Positions 54,788-62,827 of a stretch of 64,000 nucleotides of DNA are shown in pieces; positions within the stretch are counted from its first letter, which is position 1, and each line of letters opens with the position of its first letter. This DNA comes from Paracoccaceae bacterium (GTDB lineage: Bacteria; Pseudomonadota; Alphaproteobacteria; Rhodobacterales; Rhodobacteraceae): the NCBI GenBank assembly GCA_003567315.1, contig PWZT01000007.1, positions 1 through 64,000 on the forward strand, read 5' to 3'. The notes beneath the pieces are model-generated. The model saw only the letters and a program-made list of their open reading frames with translations. It was not told where the DNA came from and ran no database searches. The position numbers and the translations under genes were made by a program.

Positions 54788-55738
54788 TTAATCGCTTGCG
54801 CGCGCGGCCGTCCGGCGAATGGCGTCTATCACCGCCTCGGGGTCTGCGTGATGTGGCATATGCCCGACGCCCTCCAACCGGGTCAGGCGCACGCTGGCCA
54901 CCTCTTCCGCCAACCGCTCTGAATGGTATTGCAGCCCGACGGTCTTGTCCTCCGTGCCATGCACCACTTCGATGGGCATTGTGAGCGCCGGGTAACCTCC
55001 GGCCATCGCATCGACATGGTCATGCAGCGAGTCGATCTGGTTGGCATTGAGCTGAAGCTGCGAAACGCGCAAGGTCAGATCGAGGCCGAGATGGGTGAGG
55101 TATCCCTCGGGCACCGGGTCGGGTGCGAAGACGCGCTCGAGCGTGCGCTCGACCGCAGCGCGCGGGGCCAGATGCGAGATCAGCGGCAGCACCAGATATT
55201 GACCCAGCGCCGAAGCCGAGACGCGATACCACAGCCCCAACTCGCCGGGCCAGGGGTGCGAGGCCGGTGCGAGCAGCGTCAGGCCCGTCACATCATCCGG
55301 CGCGCGCAGCGCCCAGGCGAGTGCAACCGCGCCGCCATAGGAATGCCCAAGCACGATCGGATCGCGCACTTCGAGAAAATGCGCCGCAGCGCGCAGGATA
55401 TCGGCCTGTTCCAGCGGGCTTTCAGGGCCACCGAAATCATCCGAGAAGCCAAAACCGGGTCGGTCGAAGGCGATGACGCGGAACTCCTCGGCCATGCGGT
55501 CCATCAGGTCGAAACTGAAATCGCGCGCATTGCCATTGGCGCCATGGATCATCACCAGATCCGGCCCTTGGCCGCGCACGATGGCATGCACGCGGCCCTG
55601 CGGCAGGTCAATGAAACCACCCTCGGGCATGATCTCGGCTCGCGCCATTGTGTTCTCCGGCATGGATGCGCAGGCCGCGAGGATCGCGGCGGACAGGACA
55701 AGCCCTGCGGGGTTACTGGCCAATCTGCTCAAGGTCAT
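54788..55738 (-). CDS. Alpha/beta hydrolase, predicted lipoprotein
   Basis: Hydrolase of 316 residues. The N-terminus has a signal segment with lipobox LAAC (Cys23), so the enzyme probably sits in the periplasm on a lipid anchor. The nucleophile elbow is GHSYGG, an oxyanion block is MIHGANGN, and the catalytic histidine is probably in GVGHMPHH; Asp is in GTEDKTVG. Esterase, epoxide hydrolase or C-C hydrolase activity is possible. It overlaps the end of metA by 26 bases and is probably cotranscribed with it. Confidence 0.82.
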   Translation of the reverse strand: MTLSRLASNPAGLVLSAAILAACASMPENTMARAEIMPEGGFIDLPQGRVHAIVRGQGPDLVMIHGANGNARDFSFDLMDRMAEEFRVIAFDRPGFGFSDDFGGPESPLEQADILRAAAHFLEVRDPIVLGHSYGGAVALAWALRAPDDVTGLTLLAPASHPWPGELGLWYRVSASALGQYLVLPLISHLAPRAAVERTLERVFAPDPVPEGYLTHLGLDLTLRVSQLQLNANQIDSLHDHVDAMAGGYPALTMPIEVVHGTEDKTVGLQYHSERLAEEVASVRLTRLEGVGHMPHHADPEAVIDAIRRTAARASD

Positions 55739-56630
55739 AGGGTGTGGTCTGGTATATTTCGTTTATCCAGTTGCCATATAGCAGATGCGCATGGCTTCTC
55801 CACCGGTTGAGGGGGAGTTTCGCGGGATCGTCATCCGGGTAATAGTTCCGTGGCACATTGATTGGCCTGCCTGCCTCGATGTCGCGGTCATATTCTTCTT
55901 TCAAGGTCGTGCTGTCATATTCGAAATGATTGAAGATCATGAGCGCGCGATGGGCGGGGTCTTCCACCAGACAGGGGCCGACCTGATCCGAGGCGATCAG
56001 CGTGCGCAACCCGGGCACCGCATCGATCTCGTCCTGGCGCATCTCGGTCCAGCGGCTGACCGGGATCAGCACATCATCCGAGAAACCGCGCAGATAGGGC
56101 GAGGCGGGCGCGAGGTTGCGGTGGCGGAAACAGCCGAACGCCTTGGCGGAGAGCAGGTGCTTGGGCAGGCCGTAGAAATGCCACAGCATCGCCATGCCAC
56201 CCCAGCACACGCCGAAAGTGTTATGGACATGGGTCTGGGTCCAGTCGAAGACTTCGGTCAATTCGTCCCAATAGGTCACGTCGGCGTAGTCCAGATGCTC
56301 GATCGGCGCGCCGGTGATGATCAACCCGTCGAAGCGCTCGCCCTTCACTTCGGAGAAGGGGCGGTAGAACTCTGCCATATGCTCGGCGGCAGTGTTCCTG
56401 GTCTCATGCTCGGACATGCGGATGAGCGAGAGGTCGATCTGCAGCGGTGTCGCGCCGATCAACCGGGCGAATTGTGTCTCGGTCTGGATCTTCTTGGGCA
56501 TGAGGTTCAGAAGCCCGATGCGCAGCGGGCGGATATCCTGCCGCGCCGCGCGCGTATCCGCCATGACCATGACGCCTTCATGCTCCAGCACCTCATAGGC
56601 AGGCAGATTGGCGGGCAGGGTGATCGGCAT
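55713..56630 (-). CDS. metA: Homoserine O-acyltransferase MetA (predicted acetyl-CoA type)
   Basis: Enzyme of methionine synthesis, 305 residues, which activates homoserine. The glutamine-amidotransferase-like catalytic Cys142 is in VCWGGMAML, and NHFEYDS holds the His and Glu of the triad. Residue 111 is Glu (GAPIEHLDY); in this family Glu111 goes with acetyl-CoA and Gly111 with succinyl-CoA, so the product is probably O-acetylhomoserine. It follows the ATPase gene by nine bases with a ribosome site overlapping that stop, and overlaps the hydrolase gene downstream. Confidence 0.93.
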   Translation of the reverse strand: MPITLPANLPAYEVLEHEGVMVMADTRAARQDIRPLRIGLLNLMPKKIQTETQFARLIGATPLQIDLSLIRMSEHETRNTAAEHMAEFYRPFSEVKGERFDGLIITGAPIEHLDYADVTYWDELTEVFDWTQTHVHNTFGVCWGGMAMLWHFYGLPKHLLSAKAFGCFRHRNLAPASPYLRGFSDDVLIPVSRWTEMRQDEIDAVPGLRTLIASDQVGPCLVEDPAHRALMIFNHFEYDSTTLKEEYDRDIEAGRPINVPRNYYPDDDPAKLPLNRWRSHAHLLYGNWINEIYQTTPYDLEQIGQ

Positions 56631-56639
56631 GTCAGATCC

Positions 56640-57497
56640 TCACTCGGGCAGGCGCGCGGCGATCAGGTCGATGAAATCGCCCGCCGCACGGATCTGCGCC
56701 ACCTCTTCGGCGGTGATGCTCAGTCCCCAGTTTCGTGCCATCGCCGCATAGCGCGGCGCGCGATGGGCGAGCGCACGCGCATAGGTCCAGCGCACGAAGG
56801 CATCGGGGTCGATCTCCGCCTCTTGCGCACCGGTTTCGCGTTGGTATTCGGCCCAGGCGGATTTCAGGAAATCTGGCTGGTAATACATCGGCTTGGGCGC
56901 TCGGTCGAAGCGGCGGATCAACTCGGCGGTATGCGCCTCGGAACCTTCGATCCAGATCGGCAGCACATGGGCCGCGAGCAGTGTCATCAGCGGATCCTCG
57001 GGGTTCTCGGGGTCGGTCACCTCGCAGATGGACCCGCTCGTGTCGCAAACGAAATTCGTATAGCCGTAAAGCGCCTCGGCACGCGCGATGAAATGGGGCG
57101 TATCCGAGAGTGAGGCGATCTCGGCCGCGCGGTGCTGTTCCTGCCGCAGCATGTATTCCTCAAAGGGCAGCCCGCCTCTCGCCGGATCACCCGGTTTGCC
57201 CAGATAGGTCGAGAGCGGCGCAAGATTGTCGAAGGTGATGTTGGAGCTGATATAGACCGAATCCGAGAGCAGCAACTCGCGCAGCAGCGGCACTTTCATC
57301 GCTTCGCGTTTGAAGTTGTCGGCAATGAATTCGCCCATATAGCGCGTTCCGATGCGGTAATCGACCGAGTAATGGAACCAGTCACCATTCTCGCGCAGGA
57401 GGTTGGAGAGATGGGTCTTGCCCAGGCCCGACATGCCGAAAAGCATGACATTCTTGCGCGGGGCGCGGCGCCAGTCATCTGCGGTGGGGTACAGCAT
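56640..57497 (-). CDS. P-loop ATPase of unknown function upstream of metA
   Basis: A cytoplasmic protein of 285 residues with a Walker A GMSGLGKTH at 21-29 in MLFGMSGLGKTHLSNLL and probable nucleotide-handling SVDYRIGTRYMGEF after it. I see no clear Walker B or kinase lid. It looks like a conserved roseobacter P-loop protein with no known function. The tight spacing to metA and the overlap of metA with the hydrolase suggest a three-gene operon, which hints at a link to methionine or homoserine metabolism. Confidence 0.75.
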   Translation of the reverse strand: MLYPTADDWRRAPRKNVMLFGMSGLGKTHLSNLLRENGDWFHYSVDYRIGTRYMGEFIADNFKREAMKVPLLRELLLSDSVYISSNITFDNLAPLSTYLGKPGDPARGGLPFEEYMLRQEQHRAAEIASLSDTPHFIARAEALYGYTNFVCDTSGSICEVTDPENPEDPLMTLLAAHVLPIWIEGSEAHTAELIRRFDRAPKPMYYQPDFLKSAWAEYQRETGAQEAEIDPDAFVRWTYARALAHRAPRYAAMARNWGLSITAEEVAQIRAAGDFIDLIAARLPE

Positions 57498-57566
57498 CCG
57501 GGTTCATCCTGACTGAACATTCCGCGCCGGATTATCCACCCGCTGCAAAATGGTCAATGCCGCATC

Positions 57567-57597
57567 AAAAGACCCCGCCAGCCGCGCTGACGGGGTC
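57567..57597 (-). terminator. Rho-independent terminator after the FadL-type porin gene
   Basis: On the minus strand a 12-bp stem (one G-T pair) around a three-base loop, GACCCCGTCAGC/GCTGGCGGGGTC, is followed by TTTT. It lies 26 bases past the porin stop. Confidence 0.8.
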
Positions 57598-57623
57598 GGA
57601 ACATGGTCCGAGTAGCGGATTTC

Positions 57624-58697
57624 TCAGAAGCGATATCCGATCCGGATGCCGCCACCGATGGCGGAGTTGCTGCTGAACTCGCTGCCGATATTCGTCGTCG
57701 CGCTGCCGATGCGGCTGTATTGCAGACCTGCACTGATGGTCATGGCGTCCATGGTATATGACACGCCCAGCCCGATCGAGTTGCGCTTGCCGGTCGGCCC
57801 GAGATTGCTGGTCGGATTGCCATTGCCGGTGTCATGTGAGAGCGACACCGAACCGGACCAGTTTTCATTGAAGCGCCGTCCGACACCAAGCGTGTAGGTG
57901 ACGGAATTTTTCTGATAGGCGACCAGCGGCGGGGTTGCCGGATCGCTCTGATAGACAGTCGGCTCGATGCTGAAATCCTTCCAGTTGACCCAGCGCACCG
58001 AGCCAAAGACCAGCGTGTCCTCGGCCACCCCGGTCTGGAACTCCAGGTTCACCGATTGGGGAATGTTTGTGTTGAAGCTGGTATCGAAGGGCACCACACC
58101 GGCCGGTGTCGCGACCTCTTCCAGCGCATTGAAGCTGTGTTTGATCTTCGAGTTATAGGTCAGCGCCACGCGCAGTGCGATTTCGGGCATCTCATAGGCC
58201 ACACCCAACAGGTAGCCGAACGCCTGATCAGTATTCGTGGACATATCGTATCCGGGCAGCGAGACGCGCCCTGATGTCCAGGAGGACCGGAGCCCCGCAT
58301 GGGCGCTGAAACCACCATCGAACTTGTAGCGCATAACGCCTGTCAGCGTGGTATTGTCGATCTTGCCGCGCGCACCGCCCAGCGGTGTCCCCATCGGATA
58401 GAGCGTATCCGCACCGAAAGGCTGATCGAGGATCAGCGCAAAAGACAGGTTCTCGTTGATGTCGGACTTGAGCGCCAGTGACCCGGTGGTGAAGCGCCGC
58501 GCGATATTGCCGCTGTCAGGGCCGCCGGGGCCGAACAATTCGCCAGACACGCGCGGGCGGGCATGGGTGACGCCGAATTCGACATAATTGCCTTCCTCGA
58601 ACAGGATCGCCATGGATTGCGGGCTGCGTTCGATGCCGCCACCAAGGGCAGGCGTGGCGATAAGTGCAACAAGACCGGTTGCCAGATATTTACGCAC
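57624..58697 (-). CDS. OmpP1/FadL-family outer membrane transporter
   Basis: Outer-membrane beta-barrel of about 357 residues that moves hydrophobic compounds, such as long-chain fatty acids. A signal peptide (ends TPALGG) and alternating amphipathic strands fill the protein, finishing with aromatic Phe (GIRIGYRF), the barrel-assembly signal. The start is GTG at 58697 with GAGGAGG upstream. It has no adjacent fatty-acid gene. The ligand cannot be inferred. Confidence 0.82.
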   Translation of the reverse strand: MRKYLATGLVALIATPALGGGIERSPQSMAILFEEGNYVEFGVTHARPRVSGELFGPGGPDSGNIARRFTTGSLALKSDINENLSFALILDQPFGADTLYPMGTPLGGARGKIDNTTLTGVMRYKFDGGFSAHAGLRSSWTSGRVSLPGYDMSTNTDQAFGYLLGVAYEMPEIALRVALTYNSKIKHSFNALEEVATPAGVVPFDTSFNTNIPQSVNLEFQTGVAEDTLVFGSVRWVNWKDFSIEPTVYQSDPATPPLVAYQKNSVTYTLGVGRRFNENWSGSVSLSHDTGNGNPTSNLGPTGKRNSIGLGVSYTMDAMTISAGLQYSRIGSATTNIGSEFSSNSAIGGGIRIGYRF

Positions 58698-58854
58698 GGA
58701 AATCTCCTCCTCTTTCCGCAACTGCCCCTCACGGAGGCCTCACCATTTCACGATAGCACCACTATTCGGCAAACCGCACCGAATATCAGACGTGACTTTG
58801 CGTAATCATGCCTCAACTGGCACAGCCTGTGACCAAAGCGCCACAGAGCAAGCC

Positions 58855-61317
58855 CTAGCGGTTCTGCGGGCGCAAACGCGTGATCCCAACTGCGCCGCCG
58901 CGCGCCAGATCCGGGTCGAGCGTCATCGGGATGTATTCGCCGCGCCGCCAGAGATCACCGAGATCGTCGTAATGGCGCGAGAGCGGGTGGCCCGATTGCC
59001 CCGTGGACAGGATGAAGACCGAGCTTTCAGGGTCGGCAAAGTCATAGACCCCGCGATAGACTGCGCCATGAACATTGGCGAAGGGCTCGGGTTCCTGCCC
59101 CGATGTGCGCGCCCGCATCAATGTATGATCGCCCCCGGAAGTGGATTGCCGGATATTCACGAAATGGCGCAGCAGCGGCACATCCCCCAGCACCGCATGA
59201 TCGTGCTGTGCTATATGCGCATCACCCCAGCGCCAGCTTTCCACATTGTCACCATACTGTTCCGTAAGCCGCAGCAGCGCCTCGTCGAGCGCGGCAATCG
59301 CGATCTCGTCGCAGGTCTCGCGGACCGAGGATTGAACGATGTTGCACCATTCCGACGCGCCATCGGTGTCGCGAAACACGCGTTCGATGAAAACCGGCTC
59401 GACATGGGTGAAGGCATCCGCGAGCGGCCCGAGTTCGTCGCGGATGATGCGCTGCTGCAGATGCCGCATCCAGGCCGCATAGATCAGCGGCTCGGGCAGA
59501 TGCTCGTTCATCTCGCCATTCCAGTCAGCCAGCAGGCGCAAAGCGCGCTGGCGCAGATGGGCGCGCGTGCCGACCGGCGCGGCCTCACCTGAGAACCACA
59601 GATCGGCGGCGACCAGCGGCAGCAGCAGCCGCGCGGCGGGACTGACCGTATCGAGCTGCGCCTCGATGAAGCTGTCACGCGTATGCACATTGCGCTGGCG
59701 CATCAGATGCAGGAAGCGTTCGATGCGCTGAGTGTCGCCCCAGTCATGGCTCACATGCAGCGGGAAGGGGCGGTCGAGCAGCTTGTTGTTGGTATTGCCC
59801 AGCAGCCCGCTTTCGGGGTCCATGAAACGCGGGTTCGATGAATAGGGCAGCGTGCCGCGCCATCGGTTCTCACGCCGCCAGCCCGGGGCGGGCATCCGCC
59901 CTTGTGTTTCATGCTCCGCATCGCGGCGGGGCATCCGCCCGATGGTCTGCAGGGCGACCCGGTCCTGCGTCGCGAGCATCAGGTTCTGCGACGGGGCGAC
60001 AAAAAGCTCGCCCGCCTCGATCGCCTCCTCGATGCTCTGGGCGCGCATCAGGCGGATGGCCGCCGTCATCGTCGTGTCATCGGGCTCGAGCGCCGTCCAG
60101 CCAAGGCTGGCGACATGCCCTGTCGGTGTGACAGTGTTCAGGTCAAAGAGCGACCCTGAAAGAACAGGGCCGTTCTCGGTCCAGCGCAAAGTCAGCGTCA
60201 CCGGGTCCTCGTCGCGCACGCGAATGATGGAGCCGCGCGTCTCGAACTCGGCCCAGCCATCGGGGGTACGATAGCGCGTGCGGTCTTCGGGGTGCAGCTC
60301 TTCCATGAAGATGTCGCTGTCGTCGAGGTAAGACGAGGTGACGCCCCAGCCGAGCGCTTCGGACCGACCCGACAGGATTGCGGGGATGCCCGGAATGGTC
60401 GCCCCGATCACCCCGCCCGATGACAGCTCCAGCCGTGCGAGATACATCAGCCCAGGCGCGCTCAGGCCCAGATGCGGGTCATTCGCCAGCAGCGCGCCAT
60501 CAGAGGCGGCGCGCTCTGGCGTTGCCGCGAAGCTGTTGGACGCCCCCGCCAGCCCTGCCGGTGCGACCGGCCAGAGCGGATCATTGCGCTGCGTGACCTG
60601 CGTGCTTGGCGTGATCTGGGGGAAGAGGCTTGCGTAGTCGGGCAGGGCCGCGACACCACTGCCCGGCGCGTCCGGCATAAGATCGCGCAGGCGCTCGGGC
60701 GACACCAGCAGCGAGGCGCGCGCGCGCAGCACCTCCTGCGCGATATGGCTGTTGAGCTGCACGGCCTTGAGCTTCAGGATCGCAAGCGAATCCGCCGGTT
60801 GCCAGAGCGGCATTTCCGCCGTGAACATGAAGAACTCGGGCGCACCGCGCCCCCGCGCGCGCTCATTGGTCAGCCGCAGCCAGGCATTGACCCCGTCCGA
60901 ATAGGCGCGCAGTGCGGCTTGCGTCTCTGCGTCCTGAGCCTCGAACGATCTGCGCGCGAGACCGTAGATATCGAGCCTGCGCATCAACTCATCGGTGCGC
61001 AGCGTGCGCCGCCCGAACATCTCCGAGAGCCGCCCCTGCGCTGTGCGGCGCAGCATCTGCATCTGCCACAGCCGGTCCTGCGCATGCGCAAAGCCCAGAC
61101 CGAAAAACACATCCGCATCGTTTTCGGCGAAGATATGCGGCACATTATGCGTATTGCGCACGATCTCGATCTCGTCGGAGATACTGGAGATCGTGAAATC
61201 CTCATTGTAATCGGGCAGCGAGCGGGAGAGGAAGAAATACATCCCCGCCAACACCAGCACGGTGAGAAGGGCGAGCGCGCCGAAAATTCTCGTGAGCCAG
61301 CGAAAGAGGGTGAACAT
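58855..61317 (-). CDS. Penicillin-acylase family amidohydrolase
   Basis: Ntn hydrolase of 820 residues. One N-terminal transmembrane/signal helix (FGALALLTVLVLAGMYFFL) is followed by the alpha-chain region (PHIFAENDADVFFGLGFAHAQDRLWQM). The predicted self-cleavage site and new N-terminal nucleophile is Ser260 in LAGASNSFAA, and later NPHL-type NDPHLGLSAPG is present. Substrates range from beta-lactams to acyl-homoserine lactones and aculeacins and cannot be told apart here. The start at 61317 was chosen because the open frame continues into the divergent gene. Confidence 0.88.
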   Translation of the reverse strand: MFTLFRWLTRIFGALALLTVLVLAGMYFFLSRSLPDYNEDFTISSISDEIEIVRNTHNVPHIFAENDADVFFGLGFAHAQDRLWQMQMLRRTAQGRLSEMFGRRTLRTDELMRRLDIYGLARRSFEAQDAETQAALRAYSDGVNAWLRLTNERARGRGAPEFFMFTAEMPLWQPADSLAILKLKAVQLNSHIAQEVLRARASLLVSPERLRDLMPDAPGSGVAALPDYASLFPQITPSTQVTQRNDPLWPVAPAGLAGASNSFAATPERAASDGALLANDPHLGLSAPGLMYLARLELSSGGVIGATIPGIPAILSGRSEALGWGVTSSYLDDSDIFMEELHPEDRTRYRTPDGWAEFETRGSIIRVRDEDPVTLTLRWTENGPVLSGSLFDLNTVTPTGHVASLGWTALEPDDTTMTAAIRLMRAQSIEEAIEAGELFVAPSQNLMLATQDRVALQTIGRMPRRDAEHETQGRMPAPGWRRENRWRGTLPYSSNPRFMDPESGLLGNTNNKLLDRPFPLHVSHDWGDTQRIERFLHLMRQRNVHTRDSFIEAQLDTVSPAARLLLPLVAADLWFSGEAAPVGTRAHLRQRALRLLADWNGEMNEHLPEPLIYAAWMRHLQQRIIRDELGPLADAFTHVEPVFIERVFRDTDGASEWCNIVQSSVRETCDEIAIAALDEALLRLTEQYGDNVESWRWGDAHIAQHDHAVLGDVPLLRHFVNIRQSTSGGDHTLMRARTSGQEPEPFANVHGAVYRGVYDFADPESSVFILSTGQSGHPLSRHYDDLGDLWRRGEYIPMTLDPDLARGGAVGITRLRPQNR

Positions 61318-61411
61318 GCGCAGAGGGGCTTTGTGTTGACGGTCCTGTTGGCGCTGATAGGTATTGGTCTCGCGCTCAAAGCGCAATCACAAGAATTCGC
61401 GAGGGACGGCA

Positions 61412-62290
61412 ATGGCGAAAGTAGCGTTTCTGGGGCTCGGGGTGATGGGCGGCCCGATGGCAGGACATCTGGCGCGTTCAGGCCATGATGTCACAGTCTA
61501 TAACCGCACGGCCGCGAAGGCCGATGCCTGGGTCAAGGCGCATGGCGGGCGCGCAGCAGCCACACCTGCGGCCGCAGCGGAGGGGGCGGAATTCGTTATG
61601 GCCTGTGTGGGCAACGACGACGATCTGCGTGCAGTATGCACCGGGCCAGAAGGCGCCTTTGCCGCGATGGGCGCAGGCAGTGTGTTTGTCGATCACACGA
61701 CCGTTTCGGCGCAGGTGACGCGCGAATTGCATGGGCTTGCAGGCGAGAAGGGCATCGGCTTCGTGGATGCGCCTGTCTCGGGCGGGCAGGCGGGCGCGGA
61801 GAATGGCGCGCTCTCCATCATGTGCGGGGGTGAAGAAGAGGTCTACGCCCGCGCCGAGCCCCTGATGGCGGCCTATGCGCGCATTGCCAAGCGCATGGGC
61901 GAGAGCGGCGCGGGCCAGATCACCAAGATGATGAACCAGATCTGTATCGCGGGCCTGTTGCAAGGCCTGTCCGAGGCGCTGCATTTCGGTGAGAAATCGG
62001 GCATGGACGGGCGCGCGGTTGTCGAGGTGATCAGCCAGGGCGCTGCCGGATCGTGGCAGATGGCCAACCGCCACGGCACGATGCTCGATGGCGAATTCAA
62101 TCACGGCTTCGCGGTGGACTGGATGCGCAAGGATCTGGGTATCTGCCTGTCCGCCGCCGAAGAAGTCGGGGCGTCGCTGCCGGTCACCGCGCTTGTCGAT
62201 CAGTTCTACAAGGATGTGCAGTCCATGGGCGGTGGGCGCTGGGACACATCGGCGCTCATCCAGCGCCTGCGCAAATTCGGGGACGCATGA
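61412..62290 (+). CDS. Beta-hydroxyacid dehydrogenase (3-hydroxyisobutyrate dehydrogenase family)
   Basis: NAD(P)-dependent oxidoreductase of 292 residues. The Rossmann motif AFLGLGVMGGPMAGHL opens the protein, FVDAPVSGGQAGAENG is the substrate-binding block and the catalytic Lys is in GAGQITKMMNQ. Members oxidise 3-hydroxyisobutyrate, tartronate semialdehyde, succinic semialdehyde or related acids; I cannot choose one. The ATG at 61412 has GAGGGA upstream. The stop overlaps the start of the carbonic-anhydrase-like gene. Confidence 0.85.
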   Translation: MAKVAFLGLGVMGGPMAGHLARSGHDVTVYNRTAAKADAWVKAHGGRAAATPAAAAEGAEFVMACVGNDDDLRAVCTGPEGAFAAMGAGSVFVDHTTVSAQVTRELHGLAGEKGIGFVDAPVSGGQAGAENGALSIMCGGEEEVYARAEPLMAAYARIAKRMGESGAGQITKMMNQICIAGLLQGLSEALHFGEKSGMDGRAVVEVISQGAAGSWQMANRHGTMLDGEFNHGFAVDWMRKDLGICLSAAEEVGASLPVTALVDQFYKDVQSMGGGRWDTSALIQRLRKFGDA

Positions 62291-62817
62291 TGCTCTACGC
62301 TCTGGAGGGACGGCGCCCGCTACTGCCGGAAAGCGGCGACTACTGGATCGCGCCCGGTGCGCATGTCATCGGGGATGTGCGCCTTGGCGATGGTGTTTCG
62401 ATCTGGTTCAACTGCACGCTGCGCGGGGATAACGAGCCGCTCGAGATCGGCGAGGGCACCAATATTCAGGAAAATTGCGTGCTGCATACCGATATGGGAT
62501 TTCCGCTGAGCATCGGGGCGAATTGCACGGTTGGGCACAAGGCGATGCTGCATGGGTGTACGATCGGGAATGGCTCGCTGATCGGCATGGGCGCGACAGT
62601 GCTCAATGGGGCTATCATCGGTGAGGGCTGTCTGATCGGCGCGGGGGCGCTGGTGACCGAGGGCAAGGTGATCCCGGACGGCTCGCTTGTGATGGGCGCA
62701 CCTGCGCGGGTCGTGCGCGAGCTTGACGAAGCCGCGCGGGCCGCGCTTCTGGCCTCGGCGGACAATTATCGCGTGAACATGCGCCGCTTCCGCGATGGCC
62801 TCGCGCCGCTGGAATAA
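62287..62817 (+). CDS. Gamma-class carbonic anhydrase-like hexapeptide protein
   Basis: Left-handed beta-helix protein of 176 residues. The hexapeptide repeats (SIGANCTVGHKAMLHGCTIG) carry the three zinc-ligand positions His67, His84 and His89 of gamma carbonic anhydrases. The gamma-CA subfamily with Arg and Asp in TLRGDNE is typical. Some such proteins are carbonic anhydrases, others are inactive or act as complex I components. It overlaps the upstream dehydrogenase by four bases and converges with the UbiH-type gene. Confidence 0.85.
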   Translation: MMLYALEGRRPLLPESGDYWIAPGAHVIGDVRLGDGVSIWFNCTLRGDNEPLEIGEGTNIQENCVLHTDMGFPLSIGANCTVGHKAMLHGCTIGNGSLIGMGATVLNGAIIGEGCLIGAGALVTEGKVIPDGSLVMGAPARVVRELDEAARAALLASADNYRVNMRRFRDGLAPLE

Positions 62818-62827
62818 ACCCAGCGGC

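Noticed and set aside
56631-57623. SAM riboswitch controlling metA
   Set aside because: Only nine bases separate the ATPase gene from metA, and the 126-bp region before the ATPase gene shows no conserved SAM-II-like pseudoknot that I can recognise; it mostly holds the neighbouring porin terminator.
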